A stretch of 64,000 nt of DNA, taken from the NCBI RefSeq assembly GCF_041296385.1, contig NC_091015.1, forward strand, positions 90,690,004-90,754,003, in the 5' to 3' direction. Positions within the stretch are counted from its first letter, which is position 1. Every line of letters begins with the position of its first letter. Position numbers and translations under genes: made by a program. Shown piece by piece: positions 25,493 to 37,475 of this stretch. The notes beneath the pieces are model-generated. The model saw nothing but the letters and a program-made list of their open reading frames with translations. It was not told where the DNA came from and searched no databases. The stretch is from Aphelocoma coerulescens. Its lineage: Eukaryota; Chordata; Aves; Passeriformes; Corvidae.

Positions 25493-26139
25493 ATGACTTC
25501 ATATCAGTAAGCTGCAACTTCATGATCAAATAGGCTAGCTGTTAGTCACTGGCTGGTGGCCATTTAGGTGGTGAATAATGGGCTTTACTTACCCATTTTT
25601 CACTGAAAGAGGAAATAAGTCTCTCTTTATAGGCTACCTCATATTACAAACATGGAATATTTATCTGTGACATAAGAGCCTATTCAAACACTGCAGTGTC
25701 AAACTTGCTATAAATGGATGTGCTGGCTGATACATAAAAAAGTGCTTGGCCTGTATCCTGCTGGCTATGAAGGTTCCAGCAACTTTTTCTTTCCTGGCAT
25801 CCAGGTTACTTAGAAAAGGAAGGTATGCACATTTATTACTGTATATGGTACTGCTCTTAATAATTAGCAGCTGCCTGATATCCAAGAGTGTTTCCTCTAT
25901 TTCTTTCACCTGATCCTCCATCTGACCTTACCTGGCTATACAGGACCTTCATTTAATGGAAAACAAGTAAATGCATTTCTGGTCATAAGTAAGCAGTGCT
26001 GTTGGGTTGGAAGTATAAATTTGAAGTTGGGCATAAAATTCTTCAGGGAATGAAAGATGTATGTCCAGCATTAGTGAGAGTGGTAGTACTTAAAAGAAAT
26101 CACTGATGAAACTTCCTGGGAAGTCAATTGATAGGTTGT

Positions 26140-27216
26140 TGTCGTCGTTTGACACCGGCCCAATGCCAGGCACCCACGAGAGCCACTCACTCACCCTCCT
26201 CTGCCACAGCTGGGCAGAGGAGGGAAAAGGGAAAAAAAAAAAACCAAAGGCTTCATGAGTGAGAAAAGGACCGGGAGAAACACTTCAAGGGAAAAACAGG
26301 CTCAGCTTAAGTTGCAAAGTGGATTTATTACTAACAGAATCAGAGGAGGATAATGAGAAGCAAAATAAGCCCTTAGAACACCCTTCCACCCCCCAGCCCC
26401 TCTTTCCTTCCCACTGAGAGCACAGGAGACAGGGCATGGGGGTTTGGTCAGTTCATCACTGAGATTTCCTTCTGCTGCTCTGGGAGTCTTCCCCTGTGAG
26501 GCTGTGGGGTCCCTTCCCACGGGAGACAGTTCTCCGTGAACCTCCCCAATGTGGGTCCACTCTCACGGGCAGCAGCCACACCACACCCACTGCAGCGTGA
26601 GCCCTTCCCACGGGCACACAGCCCTCCCAAAACTGCCACACCGTGGGTCTCTCTTTCCACAGGGTGCAGTCCTCTAAGGAAAGGCTGCTCCAACCTGGAA
26701 GCAAGGCCCTCTCTCTCCACTGGGTCTCCCACTGGACACAGCCTCCTCCAGGCATCACCCGCTCCGGCATGGGCACCTCCCCCACAGGCTGCGGGTGGAT
26801 CTCTGCATCCCCCATGGATCCCCATGGGCTGCAGGGGCACAGCTGCTTCACCATGGTCCTCACCATGGCCTGCAGAGGAATCTCGGCTCTGGTGCCTGGA
26901 GCACCTCCTCCCCCTCCTTCTTCACTGACCTTGGTGTCGCCATGTTGTTTTCCCTCACATGCTCTTACCTCCTCCTCTTCTCTGACTAGAATCCAAAATC
27001 TTGTGACTTTGTTTTGATTTTCTTCTTAAATATTTCATCACAGACACAGTACCAACCTCTCTCATTGGCCCAGTTTTGGCCAGTAGCATGTCTATCTTCA
27101 GAGCCAACAGCCATTGGCTCTGCCAGACATGGTGGGAAGCTTCCAGCAGCTTCCTCACAGGAGCCATCTTTGTGGCCCCCCTGCTACCTAAAACCAGTCT
27201 GTCCCAAACCAATACA
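26140..27216 (-). mobile_element. Solo LTR (passerine family A, copy 2), minus strand, perfect target duplication
   Basis: On the minus strand it begins TGTATTGGTTTGGGACAGAC at 27216 and ends AAACGACGACA at 26140. A TATA-like ATATTTAA stands at the complement of 27026-27033 and an AATAAA signal at the complement of 26324-26329. The flanking 5-mers are identical, GTTGT at 26135-26139 and at 27217-27221. This fixes both ends exactly and shows a single complete LTR left after recombination between the two LTRs of a provirus. Long frames inside it (for example 26536-26928 and the minus-strand frames opposite) result from its GC-rich U3/R region and have no retroviral protein features. Confidence 0.9.
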
Positions 27217-27258
27217 GTTGTCCAGAATAGAAAATAAGAAATTAGTATATAAACAAAA

Positions 27259-27558
<300 letters not shown>

Positions 27559-27844
27559 TCTGGAAATTGTGCAACTCATTTTTTTGTAATATCACTTTTC
27601 TCTCCTAATGAACACCCAGTGAAAATCCATGTATGTTGTATTTTCTTGATGGTCACCAAAGTGAGCAAATGATTCTAATGAATGAAGAGTAATTTGATAT
27701 CAGTTGGTGTTGTTAGGTCATTATTGATCATCCACTTTCAAGGCTAAGAAATTTTGAGGCAGAATTCACACTGTCACATTTGTCCCTCTGCTCTCCCTTG
27801 CTAGTTCCTGTTCTTAGCCATGCAAAAGTTGAATATTCAGCAGG

Positions 27845-28268
27845 GGGTGACAAAGATGGTTAAGGAACTGGAGGATCTCTTTAAAGAAGACAAGGTGGAA
27901 AGGTTTTGCCTGTTCAAACTCAAGAAAATATGACTGAGAATCATATAAGTACTTGAAGGGACAGTGTCAAGAGGATGCAGCCAGGCTCTTCTCAGTGGTG
28001 CCGAACAATAAGAAAAGAAGCAATGGGCAGAAAGTGATTCACAGGATGTTCCACTTGAATATGAGGAAGAACTTCTTTATTGCGCAGGTACCTGAGCACT
28101 GGAACAGATTGCCCAGAGAGGTTGCAGAGTCTCCCTCACTGGAGATATTCCAGGACTGTCTGGATGCAATCCTGTGCAGTGCTCTAGGATGACCCTGCTT
28201 GAGCAGGGAGGTTGGACCAGATGATCCATTGTGGTCTCTTCCAGCCTGACCCATTCTGTAATTCTGTG
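27845..28268 (+). mobile_element. CR1 LINE 3' end, plus strand
   Basis: Carries the last part of CR1 ORF2. A plus-strand frame ending at 28192 contains LNMRKNFFIAQVPEHWNRLP and REVAESPSLEIFQDCLDAI, the conserved CR1 C-terminus. The short 3' untranslated region follows (GAGGTTGGACCAGATGAT), ending in two copies of the diagnostic ATTCTGT octamer-type repeat at 28252-28268. The left part, 27845-27960, is more diverged and has a frame break. It is 5'-truncated at about 420 bp. Confidence 0.93.
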
Positions 28269-31200
28269 TCTATGACAGCAAAGTCTTTTCAGTTTTAGAA
28301 ATATAAGAGGGAGAGTGCATCTTTCAATAATAATGCAAAATAAATCTGCTAGTAGTTCTCTGCCCTTTAAATTAATATTTGGGGTTTTGTATTTTATTTG
28401 CTTGTAGATTTATTTGCATTATGTAATACTCGCCAGAAGCTGATTTCTGGAAAATGGACTAAACATAATATTGTATCTGACCTTGTTTCAATTTTGACTC
28501 AAGTCTTGGGAGTCTTCAAATCACTATTTCCATGACCTTGGTATTTCCTTTCAACAGCAGGGTTGGGACCTTATTTGTGCTTATATCCTCTCACAAAGAG
28601 GTTCAGCATTTATTTCATATCCCAATCTGCCTTGTCAATGGAAAGGGAATATGCTAGCCAAACTATCAGACCAAAATTTTATAGCTGGATAATTTTACTC
28701 AATTTTCAATACCTCTCTTCTTATATCCTGTGTATAAAATTAACATTATCTCCTTTCTTCTTATCTTCTATTAACCCCAAGTGAAAGGATGCTCATGAAT
28801 TTCATACAGTACAGCAAGCTAGTTTTAGCCACTTTGAGATAAATTCAAAATCTTCAAGTTTCAGACTCTAATTCCTGTGAAAAATGAACACAATAAATAT
28901 TACCTTTGTTCCTGGTTATGCCATAATTTCAGCAAGTATAATTTCTACAAACCTTTGCCATTCAGAGTATACTAGTCCTGCGATTCAGTGCTAAAGCAAT
29001 CTCTAATTAACAGTACAGACCCCAAACTTATCAGCAAAACCAGAATGGCAGCAGACAAGACAGCATGACCTGGAGCTCTGCTGTACATCCTTAGTCTCTA
29101 GGATGTGGGCGGTTACTTCAAACCTGACTAAATCATCAGACCTTGGCTGTCAAGAGCCTCACTGCCTTCATGGACACTCACCACAAACCCTGGAGACAAA
29201 AAGCCTTGCATATTTATGCAAATTTGTAAAGACAGTGCTTAGTCATGTTGCCAGGTTGAATCCAGATAAGTGAGAAAAGAAGTCTCTGGTGGATAAATCA
29301 TGGTGATACTGCAGCATATAAAACCCTTCAGTGTTCATTCAGGCTGGGAATGGGATTTGTGGAATGAAAAATACAATACTGACCTTGGTATTAGAGTAAA
29401 GTTAGAAAAGCTTGAAACAGGCCCTGGAGTTGTGTGAACTGCTTCTAATCCCTTTTTTTTCCTGTGTCAAAGAGGTAAACTGACTCACAGCACTCATCGT
29501 TTTCCTTCTTAGTGGTCCAAGGAGAGGTGTCTTTGCTTCAGTGAAACAAAAGGCTTGATACCTTTTGCTGACATTTACAGTGAGGAATGGGCACAAAGGA
29601 AGAGAAAAAAGGGACAGGCATACAAATTAATCTTCACAATTGATAGCCAAAATCATACATTCAGTAATACTCTGGCATTCCTTTGCTTCAAGCTGTAGTC
29701 CAGTTTGTGTATCTCAAACACTGCCTGTTTAAATTCATATACATGATGACATATATACAACTTGCAGAACACATCAAAAGTTTTGTAGGATACTCTTGTG
29801 TGGACTGATGTGGCACAGAACTTTCACAAAGAGCTTTCACTTACCAGAAATCTTGGGAAGAAGGGAGGAGTCTCGCATCTGTCTTACATATGAAGTTTCT
29901 CAGACATTTTGAGTATTGAGCCTGGTGCCTGTTTTGGTCATGCTCTTAATTGCATCGTTATCTCATGGGTTAATTGCAAGCAGTTCACTACAAGTGCAAC
30001 TGAAACCTTCTTCAGATAAATGAGTATGAGGCATATTCTTAAGGAGTTACACCATTACACCACGGTTAAGTTTGTTATGCTTTAAACCTGCTTTACTGAT
30101 GTGCCTCATGAAGCATCAGTCTTGAACTTTTTATTATTGCTTGTCTTTAGGCCTTATTATCACTGAAGACAGAATATAGGATATGGATATGAATAAGAAA
30201 TAAAGTCACCTATTTGCATGATCTGAGTGTATGTAGTATTCAGAGATGCAGATTTAGAAATTTCTGTTCTTATTAGTTTTTGTATAAGATATTGAGAATA
30301 GTATATTGTGCCATGACGTGCATTAAACAAATTTTGGTCTTCAGGGTACATATGTATGAAGGAGTTTCACATATGCCCTCGTGTAACATTAGGATATGCA
30401 TTAGTTATGAAGCCATTTTAAATCTTTTTAGCATATGCTAATTGCAGCATGCACTAATGTTTATTCATAATAATTAATTTTATTAGCTTGGAAAAACAAA
30501 TGAAAACCTCCTACCTCAAAAATCTTAACAATTTAAATTCATTCCTTTGATTTTTGGTTAAATCCCCAACCTTTAGTTTCAAGGATTGAAATACCAGTCT
30601 CTGACAGCAAATCATTTTAAAAATGCCTTTTCCAGAAATTTAAGAGAGAGACAGAGATGAAAGATATTATTTATCTCTGTGGGAAGTCAACTTTTATGCT
30701 GTAAACAAGATGCAGAGATAGTATACTGATCTTGTCAGCTACACTTTAGAAATACAGTTTTACCTGGTATGGAAATTTCAAAGTTTAGCTTAAAAATATT
30801 GCAATAAAATATCTTACATAATCTCCAGTGGGACACTTTTCATAGTGATTTTATAATCATTGCAATATTTAACTAAGATGATGATGAATCACAAAAGAGT
30901 CCTTCTAAGGTTAATAAAAGCAGAAACAAACTCCAAATACTATTCTGCTGTTTCAGAAATATAGAACATACTGTTGCATAATGAAAGAAGAATAAGGCTA
31001 CATTTGGCACAGTGGCTGTTATGTATATGCACTGAAGAGTACACTCTATTTTGAGATATCATGAGTATTTTCAGGTGCTACTGTTGTATAACTGTATAAT
31101 TGCCACTTTTAAGTTTTGATTCTCAGTCATGTCATAGCTGAAAAAGGTCTATACAGACTCTATCACTTAAAAGCAATGATTTATGCTAACGTTCTCTTCA

Positions 31201-31865
31201 GTCAGTCAACTTCAAAAAGTTGAACTCCAATAACAAATTCTCATCTTCACCTACCTTTGATGAAAAAGAGATGGTCCACAAGATGAACTAAAGTAGCCAT
31301 ATTCACAAAGTAGATTCTACACTCTTAAGGATATGTGAGGTTGAGGGCACATTTAGTTAGACTTAAACTAATAAAAGCAGGGGGTAGGTAAATAAAGTGC
31401 TGAAAACAGTTTTATTTTCCATGGTAACAGCACAGTGCAGCTTCTGAGAATAGAATGCTGGAAGAAGAACAAAACACAGAAAAGAGAAAAACTGAGCAGC
31501 CAGGGTGAGGGTACTGGTATAGCAGTAACTCTTTGACATTTTTATTAATCTTGTCAGCTTGAATCATGGAATTATAGTCATATAATTTTATTATGTTAAT
31601 TTTAAAAAAGTCTTTTTTTTGAACTTTGCAAAGATTTGTAGGAATGTCAGTGTTATTCAGAAAATCCTAGCGAATTTTTATCTATCACTGCTTCACAATA
31701 TAGAGTGACAGAACATATTTTTTGACAAATATCCAGGATCTTTGAACTTAAACTCTCAAGTGTGATGATGTCATCACACAGTATCTTTTACTGGGTGAAG
31801 AATCAGAAGAATCAATAAATTTTTTTCTTCTCTCTCTCTCTTTTTTTTTTTTTCTTCAAATACAG
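28269..31865 (+). other. Intron sequence, no gene seen
   Basis: AT-rich unique sequence. A block at about 30370-30490 is dense in ATGCTAAT, TAATTA and CATAATAATTAAT words, which suggests a homeodomain/POU-type regulatory element, but this is only motif impression. A CT-rich and T-rich polypyrimidine tract at 31827-31854 belongs to the next exon's acceptor. Confidence 0.4.
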
Positions 31866-32009
31866 CTAAAATGTCTTCAGAAATGTTTTAATAAATATAA
31901 GAAGTATCAAAGTTCCCACAGAGTGGAACAACTGGTAGGTTTCACTAAAGATTGTTGGCACAAGCAAAGTGCTGAGATTGAAGAGGAGGCTGTGACTCAG
32001 GAGGACCTG
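31866..32009 (+). CDS. Internal coding exon of the unrecognised gene
   Basis: The best-defined exon in the window. A long (CT)n/T tract ending in AAATACAG is followed by 144 open bases (48 codons) and a consensus donor, CTG|GTAAGT. It starts and ends in phase 0, agreeing with the exon that ends at 10425. The peptide includes KCFNKYKKYQSSHRVEQL and SAEIEEEAVTQEDL: a basic, possibly IQ-like helix followed by an acidic helix. An internal GTAGGT after the 23rd codon (31935) could serve as an alternative donor, also in phase 0, and would remove the acidic half. Role unknown. The neighbouring CR1 and LTR insertions lie well inside the introns and do not touch the splice sites. Confidence 0.7.
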
Positions 32010-34872
32010 GTAAGTTGTATGTCCCCTCTTATCTATTTTCTTGTCTCACTAATTTACAGTTTGCTTAACTCACAACAGAAACCCCATTTTCCCTCATCCC
32101 CATCGCCTTTAGATTCATGGATAGTCCATCTGTGTTCATCCTTGCCAACTCCCCATAACTTTTCACAGAGGTTTAGTACTTTCTAATGGAAGCTTTGTAT
32201 GTGTTATTTGGCTTCAGCAGTGCAGTGCTGAGAGGGCCAGGTAACCTGCTAAAATCTGTCTGATACAGACAGAAATTTTGGAGTGTCTGTTTTTAAAGGT
32301 CATCAGAATGTGCAAGTTTGACAAACTGCAAGCAACTGAAGACTGACACCTGTCCTAATAGTACCATATTTGAGTTGTGACCAATACATTATGGGATTCG
32401 GTGCTGAACTTCATGTGTAGTCTATGTAAGAATGTAGTTAACTATATAGCTCAAATTCACCAGCTGGCATCTCTAAGTTATTCCCAAATGCTTCCTTAAA
32501 TGCTTTATTGTACCTGAGAAGGAGACTTTTATTTTTGTGGATGTGGGAGGGAAACTTTCCACAGATAAATCAGTCTTTATCACCAGAGAGGAGATCAGTG
32601 ACCACAGGTCAGAGATCAAAGAGCAAACACATGGTTAGGGCATTTCTGTCATACTGAAGATGATACTGCTGCTGGTTTTAGTTTCACTGTCTGCAGCATA
32701 TTTTTTTTTCACCTGTGACACAGTAAATGGCCAAGTACCTACTTATAAATTATTAAATCAATGACCTACAATGAGATAAACCTAACAGCACGTTCGTTAG
32801 GAAAGATCACCCAGTCTGTTATGACAAGCTGACTGGAAATAATAACTTCCTTAGTTATAGCCATTTTGACCTTTCAATTTTTCTCTCCATAACTATAGTT
32901 GCAAACAAATAAAATTTTAGACAAAGTACTTTCAGGCGCTGATCCCTCTTATGATGAAGCCAATATCCTTAGGGATAGGACACTGATAATTTTCCACATC
33001 TGATTTCATTCTAACAGTGCGGGATTTAGGGGGGTGAAAAAGTAGCCTGAGGCTTCCTAGATGAGAAGCTACTGTCCTTTTCTAAGAATTACTATCATGT
33101 TAATGTTAAGACTGCATTGTAATCCCGTATCCACTAATAACACTTCAGTTAGAAATTTGGTTCTGGAAATGTCTGTGAGGGAGGGAGCTACCGGGTGCCT
33201 CTGAAACAGTTGCTTCCTGAATGCCCTCATTCTTTACCCAATCATCTGAAAATCAGATTTGGAAGTGTTTTCCTCAGTGCTCTGGCAACCTAGAGATGCA
33301 GGTACTGTTAAGACTGAAGGAAACATGTTCACGTTTCCATGCGTAAATACTTTTGGTTCTATTCCTACATCTCTGTCTCTGGTCAGTTTTATCTGGATTT
33401 TGTTTGTTGTTATGCTACCGCTGACTGAAAAAAATAATATTGCTTCCCTATTTCCTAAATGTAACAGCTCATAAGCCTTTTCCTTTTTATTACTGCAATT
33501 ATTTGTGTTTTACATAATTCTATAATGATAGCTGACTTTGTGTCTGATGTGTGATGTATTTTAATAGAAGTTAAGAGATGAATTGATGCAATAAATTTGA
33601 ATGGCTAACAGTAGTTTCAAAATAAAAATTATGAGAAATTGTGACAAATGCTTATAGTAATATCTTCTTATAATTGATACATTTGTGGGTGATGCCCCTG
33701 TTATGAGTGCTGAAGTGAATTTCAGGTGAATGTTATTATCTTTTTCTTGAGCATCCGGTATCGTAAGTTAATATTTCATAGAAGAAGATTAAAGACATTA
33801 GAGCTGCTGAAACTAGTTTGGTTTTAAAACTTCAGGGCCATTTTTTTTTTAATTTGGGGTCATTCTGTTTTGGAACAATTCTTTGAAAAGGTAATTCTCT
33901 TCTCCTCTTTTAAATTTTTTTTCCCGTGGTATATTAACCTCACTTTGAAAAGGAAACTATACGGGAAACTTATTTTTCTGGCTCTGAAATGGCTTTCTCC
34001 AGCAAAGAAGAAAGCTGAATTGCTGCTACCTCAATTGTATTCCTAACAGTATTTGATCTCAGATGATTTTTTAAGCACCTTGTAAATGAGATTCCTAGCA
34101 ATGGTGTCCTCAACTACATTTCAAACTGTGCAGTGTGTAGGGGGAAATAGGTAATTGTTTTGTGAAAAAAGAAATGATGAAGAAGACTTTTTACAAGCAT
34201 TGACAGTGAAAGGGATTTATTAGTGATCATTACTGACTGGGCCTGCTGAGATAAAAAGTGTGAAAAACCTTTATTATCTGCTAATTGTCTCACTTGGTTT
34301 TACATTGCAAAACCGTCATTTTACTTTTACATTGCATAAGATCAAATTCTAGGCATTCAGTTGCAAGATGTCCAGGCACTGTGTACATCAACACAGAGCT
34401 CTTTAAATTCCAACAGAACAACAGGGTTTTATTAAAATTCTCTTCAATATACAGAAATAGCAGAGAAAGGAAAAAAGAAACTCATTTCCCTGGTCAAAAA
34501 GAAGCAAGACTCCCTGAATCAAGAGCTTTATGGTTCTTCACATCTACTTAATAACAGCATTTTATGATTGTTTGAAAATAAGAGGAAGCTTTTCTGAGTA
34601 ATGAGTCTAACTTTGGGTTGCTATTGAATAGAGTAATATGAAAAAATAATAGATTACTATCTTGTAAGTTTTAATATTTCAAAGTTCAATAAATGCACAG
34701 TCCAGTTCTACTGTATGCAAAAAAAGTATTTTCTATGGGCTTAGAAGCACTGATCATATAAATTCAGAAAAAATAAAAATGCATGCAATCTGCAAATATG
34801 TCTGTATAATGCAATGTACAAGAAACATCATCTGCTCTACTTAAGATGCATGTGGATGCAACTATTTTTTAG
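32010..34872 (+). other. Intron sequence after the third exon
   Basis: AT-rich unique sequence. Nothing supports a gene, LTR or LINE here. Confidence 0.4.
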
Positions 34873-34956
34873 GCCTTTGGTGGAAAAGCCCTTGTGGATA
34901 AGTACTCAGCTGCAGTGAAGAACAATAGGACATTTTTGTGTAACCCAGTGTTTTAA
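34873..34956 (+). CDS. Possible terminal coding exon with stop
   Basis: An acceptor-like CTATTTTTTAG precedes 27 open codons and a TAA, in phase 0, so it could follow directly from the exon ending at 32009. The peptide contains KALVDKYSAAVKNNRTF and ends in NPVF. An AATAAA lies 87 bases after the stop, with GT-rich sequence (CTGTTTTTAAGTTTGTTTGC) some 35-60 bases beyond it, as in a real polyadenylation site. The exon is short and the polypyrimidine tract modest, so chance is a serious alternative. Confidence 0.27.
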   Translation, partial: AFGGKALVDKYSAAVKNNRTFLCNPVF

Positions 34957-35043
34957 TTTGCTTATTTAAGTCTTTGTTTCTGTGTGATATCAAAGGGTTA
35001 ATGTATAGTTAGTTTATAAATAGAAAAGGGAAGTTATCAATTT

Positions 35044-35049
35044 AATAAA
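35044..35049 (+). terminator. Candidate polyadenylation signal AATAAA
   Basis: TTTAATAAAC follows the possible terminal exon, and a GT/T-rich stretch lies at about 35085-35110. AATAAA is frequent by chance in DNA this AT-rich, so its value depends on the exon being real. Confidence 0.25.
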
Positions 35050-36684
35050 CTATTTTAAACTAAGAATTTCTTTTAAAAACTTCCTGCCTGTTTTTAAGTT
35101 TGTTTGCAGTGTCATATTTATAAGTTTTTCTTTAAAGACTGAAATTTTAGTTGGTTTTTCAATGGCAGTAACTCTAATAGTAACCAATGCTTCAGAAATA
35201 CCAACAAACCTATATTTGAAGCACCTCACTCTGTGAGGCGACATCTAATTTTTACCCTTCCCAATTTAATAGGACGTTAAGTTAAAATTATTGCAGTTTC
35301 TTGGAATACTCAACAGAAGAGTCTGGAACCTGATTTGGGAAAGTATTTAGTGTTCTGTGACACTTCACATTGAAAGTACATCCCAAATGCCCTTTGGCAG
35401 ACTACAGCTTTCTAACAACCACCCACATCAGCTGCCAGTCATCTGTGGAAAACCTAATTAAAGTCTTGATGGCAAAAGTCAGAACAGCCAAATCCTGACT
35501 GCGCTGTTTACTGTAAAAAGTTTCTTTATTCCTCAAATATTCTTCTCTGTCAGGATGACTGCACAACCCCCCACAGCTGAGGAAATAGGGCTTTTGGTAA
35601 GAAGGAAGTTCTGTCATTGTCATCCTCATGTCACTATCTTGTGACTTGTTTCTCTCTTTTGCACTTAATCCTTTGTCCAAATCAAGTCACTTTTCTAGGA
35701 AATCACAGAGGTTATTCTCTTTGCTGAAGCAATAATATTCCTCATTCACTTCATTTATTTTTTTCCACCTGTCTCATGCCATTTCTGTGGAAAAGCCTGT
35801 CTGATATACTTTTAACTTGCTTTTGGATCCCACTCAATTCTCTTCCCTTTTTCTCCCTCTTCATTTTTCAAGATTATTGTCTGTCTACCTTGTTGCAGGA
35901 TCCTTTCTTTATTATATCCTTTTTTTTGCGAATTAAGTTAATCCATTTTTTGAAGTGTAATGAACACATTTGTGATAAGAGTTTATGCACAGGGAGCTGA
36001 TCAAAGACAAAATTACCTGTCTCTGAAGGACAATCCTTATTACAGTCCTTAGCCAAATACCAATTTTCAGGTTTTTACGTCTGCATGTAAAACCTGGCTT
36101 TAGTTATTTAATGCCAGTTTCACTTCTGGCATGCTTAAAAGTTGCATTATGGTGGACTGCACTAAGCTGTGGACTAAAACTTTTGTTAAGAGCTGGTAAC
36201 TGTTGGTACATAGGGAAGAAGAAACATGAAAATAGTCCTCAGCAAACAATTCAAGATGGAATTCTTGAATTGCCACACCTCTGTGTGGCTTAAGAGGAAT
36301 TGAGTAGATCCATTTGTATTTAGCTTGAAAAGAGCAAAATGACTCCTCAGATGTCATATCCTCCAGGGCTGCTCCTGTACTTCTCATGAAGTTACTGAAA
36401 AGCTGGCAAGGTGTCAGATAAGGGCTGTTCTTGCTTCAGTGTTCTCTTATTGTGGGTGATAACAAAGTCCTTTTTGAGCAGAGATTCTTTTTAAAGCACT
36501 TCTCTGACTTCTGATTTTTGGAGACCCCTTTCATTTTTACCTTGGTTTGTTTCTCATTTAAGACTGTGGATCATAAGAGTAGCATTAATCAGCATTGGCT
36601 CTAATACCTGGAGATTATTAGTGCAAAGTGTATGACTTAACTGTCAAGACTCTAATGGAGCTGTGTAGTTCGAGGCTGTATTTC
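35050..36684. other. Unique sequence with two minus-strand open frames
   Basis: Minus-strand frames at 35680-35402 (ends FSTDDWQLMWVVVRKL) and 36387-36100 (begins MRSTGAALEDMTSEESF) read rather like protein but have no convincing splice sites and no motif I know. Otherwise nothing is seen. Confidence 0.35.
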
Positions 36685-37475
36685 ATGGAGTCATAGAATT
36701 GCTGTGGTTGGAAGGGACTTCTGGGGATCATCTTGTCCAAATCCCAAGCTCACCTAGAGTGGGTTACACAGGAACATATCCAGGTGGAATTTGAATGCCT
36801 GCAGAGAGGGAGACTCCACGACCTCCCTGGGCAGGCTGTTCCAGTGTTTTGCCAACCTCAATGTAAAGAAGCTCTTCCTCATGTTGAGATGGAACTTCTT
36901 GTATTTTAATTTACGGTCATTGCTCCTTATCCTGTGGCTGGGCATCACCAAAAAGAGTCTGGAAACATTCTCTTGGCACCAGCTTTTGAGATATTTGTAT
37001 GCATTAATGGGATCCTCTCTGAGTCTTCTCCAGACTAAACAGACCAAGCTCCCTCAGTTTCTCCTCATAAGTGATGCTCCAGACCCCAACTCATCTTTGT
37101 GGCCTCTGCTGGACCCTTTCCAGTAACTCCTTGTATTTCTTGTGCTGAGGGGCCCAGAACTGGACACAGTATTCCAGATGTGGGCTCACTAGGGCTGAGC
37201 AGAGGGGCTGGATCACCTCCCTCCAGCTGCTGGCCACACTCTTCCCAATGCACCTAGGATACCATTGGCCCTCCTGGCCACAGGGGTGCTTCTGGCTCAT
37301 GGCCAGCTTGTCATCCACCAAGACCCCCAGATCCTTCTCCACAGAGCTGCTCTCCAGTAGGTCAGCCCCCAGCTTGTGCTGGTACTTGGGGTCATTCCTC
37401 CCCAGGTGCAGGACTCTGCACAACTTCATTAGGTTTCTATGTGTCCAATTCTCCAGCCTATTCTGTCTGTCTCCA
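36685..37475 (-). mobile_element. CR1 LINE, 3' half of ORF2 to 3' end, minus strand
   Basis: The best-preserved CR1 in the window. The 3' end is at the left (GAGTCATAGAATTG, then GGTTGGAAGGGACTTCTGGG). Two minus-strand frames, 37429-37091 and 37047-36754, carry consecutive parts of the ORF2 C-terminus: KLCRVLHLGRNDPKY, EKDLGVLVDDKLAMSQ, LVSPHLEYCVQFWAPQ, then LREDPINAYKYLKSWCQEN and LNMRKSFFTLRLAKHWNSLP. A frame break lies between them, so it cannot make a working protein. It is 5'-truncated before the catalytic core of the reverse transcriptase. Confidence 0.96.

Larger units (their letters stand above)
23969..26134 (+). other. Unique intron sequence between two family-A LTRs
   Basis: No gag, pol or env similarity, so the two flanking LTRs are not the ends of one provirus. 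The stretch contains a low-confidence exon-like frame at 24991 and an inverted repeat at 25411-25492. A minus-strand frame at 25921-25661 beginning MEDQVKEIEETLLDIR is coiled-coil-like, but I cannot tie it to a gene or to CR1 ORF1. Confidence 0.45.

Noticed and set aside
26448..26928. Four overlapping 124-136-codon frames on both strands
   Set aside because: They lie wholly within the GC-rich part of a solo LTR; no gag, protease, polymerase or envelope features are present.
22607..27216. A single provirus bounded by the two family-A LTRs
   Set aside because: Different duplications flank each copy (AACGC/AACAC and GTTGT), and the 2.2 kb between them is not retroviral.
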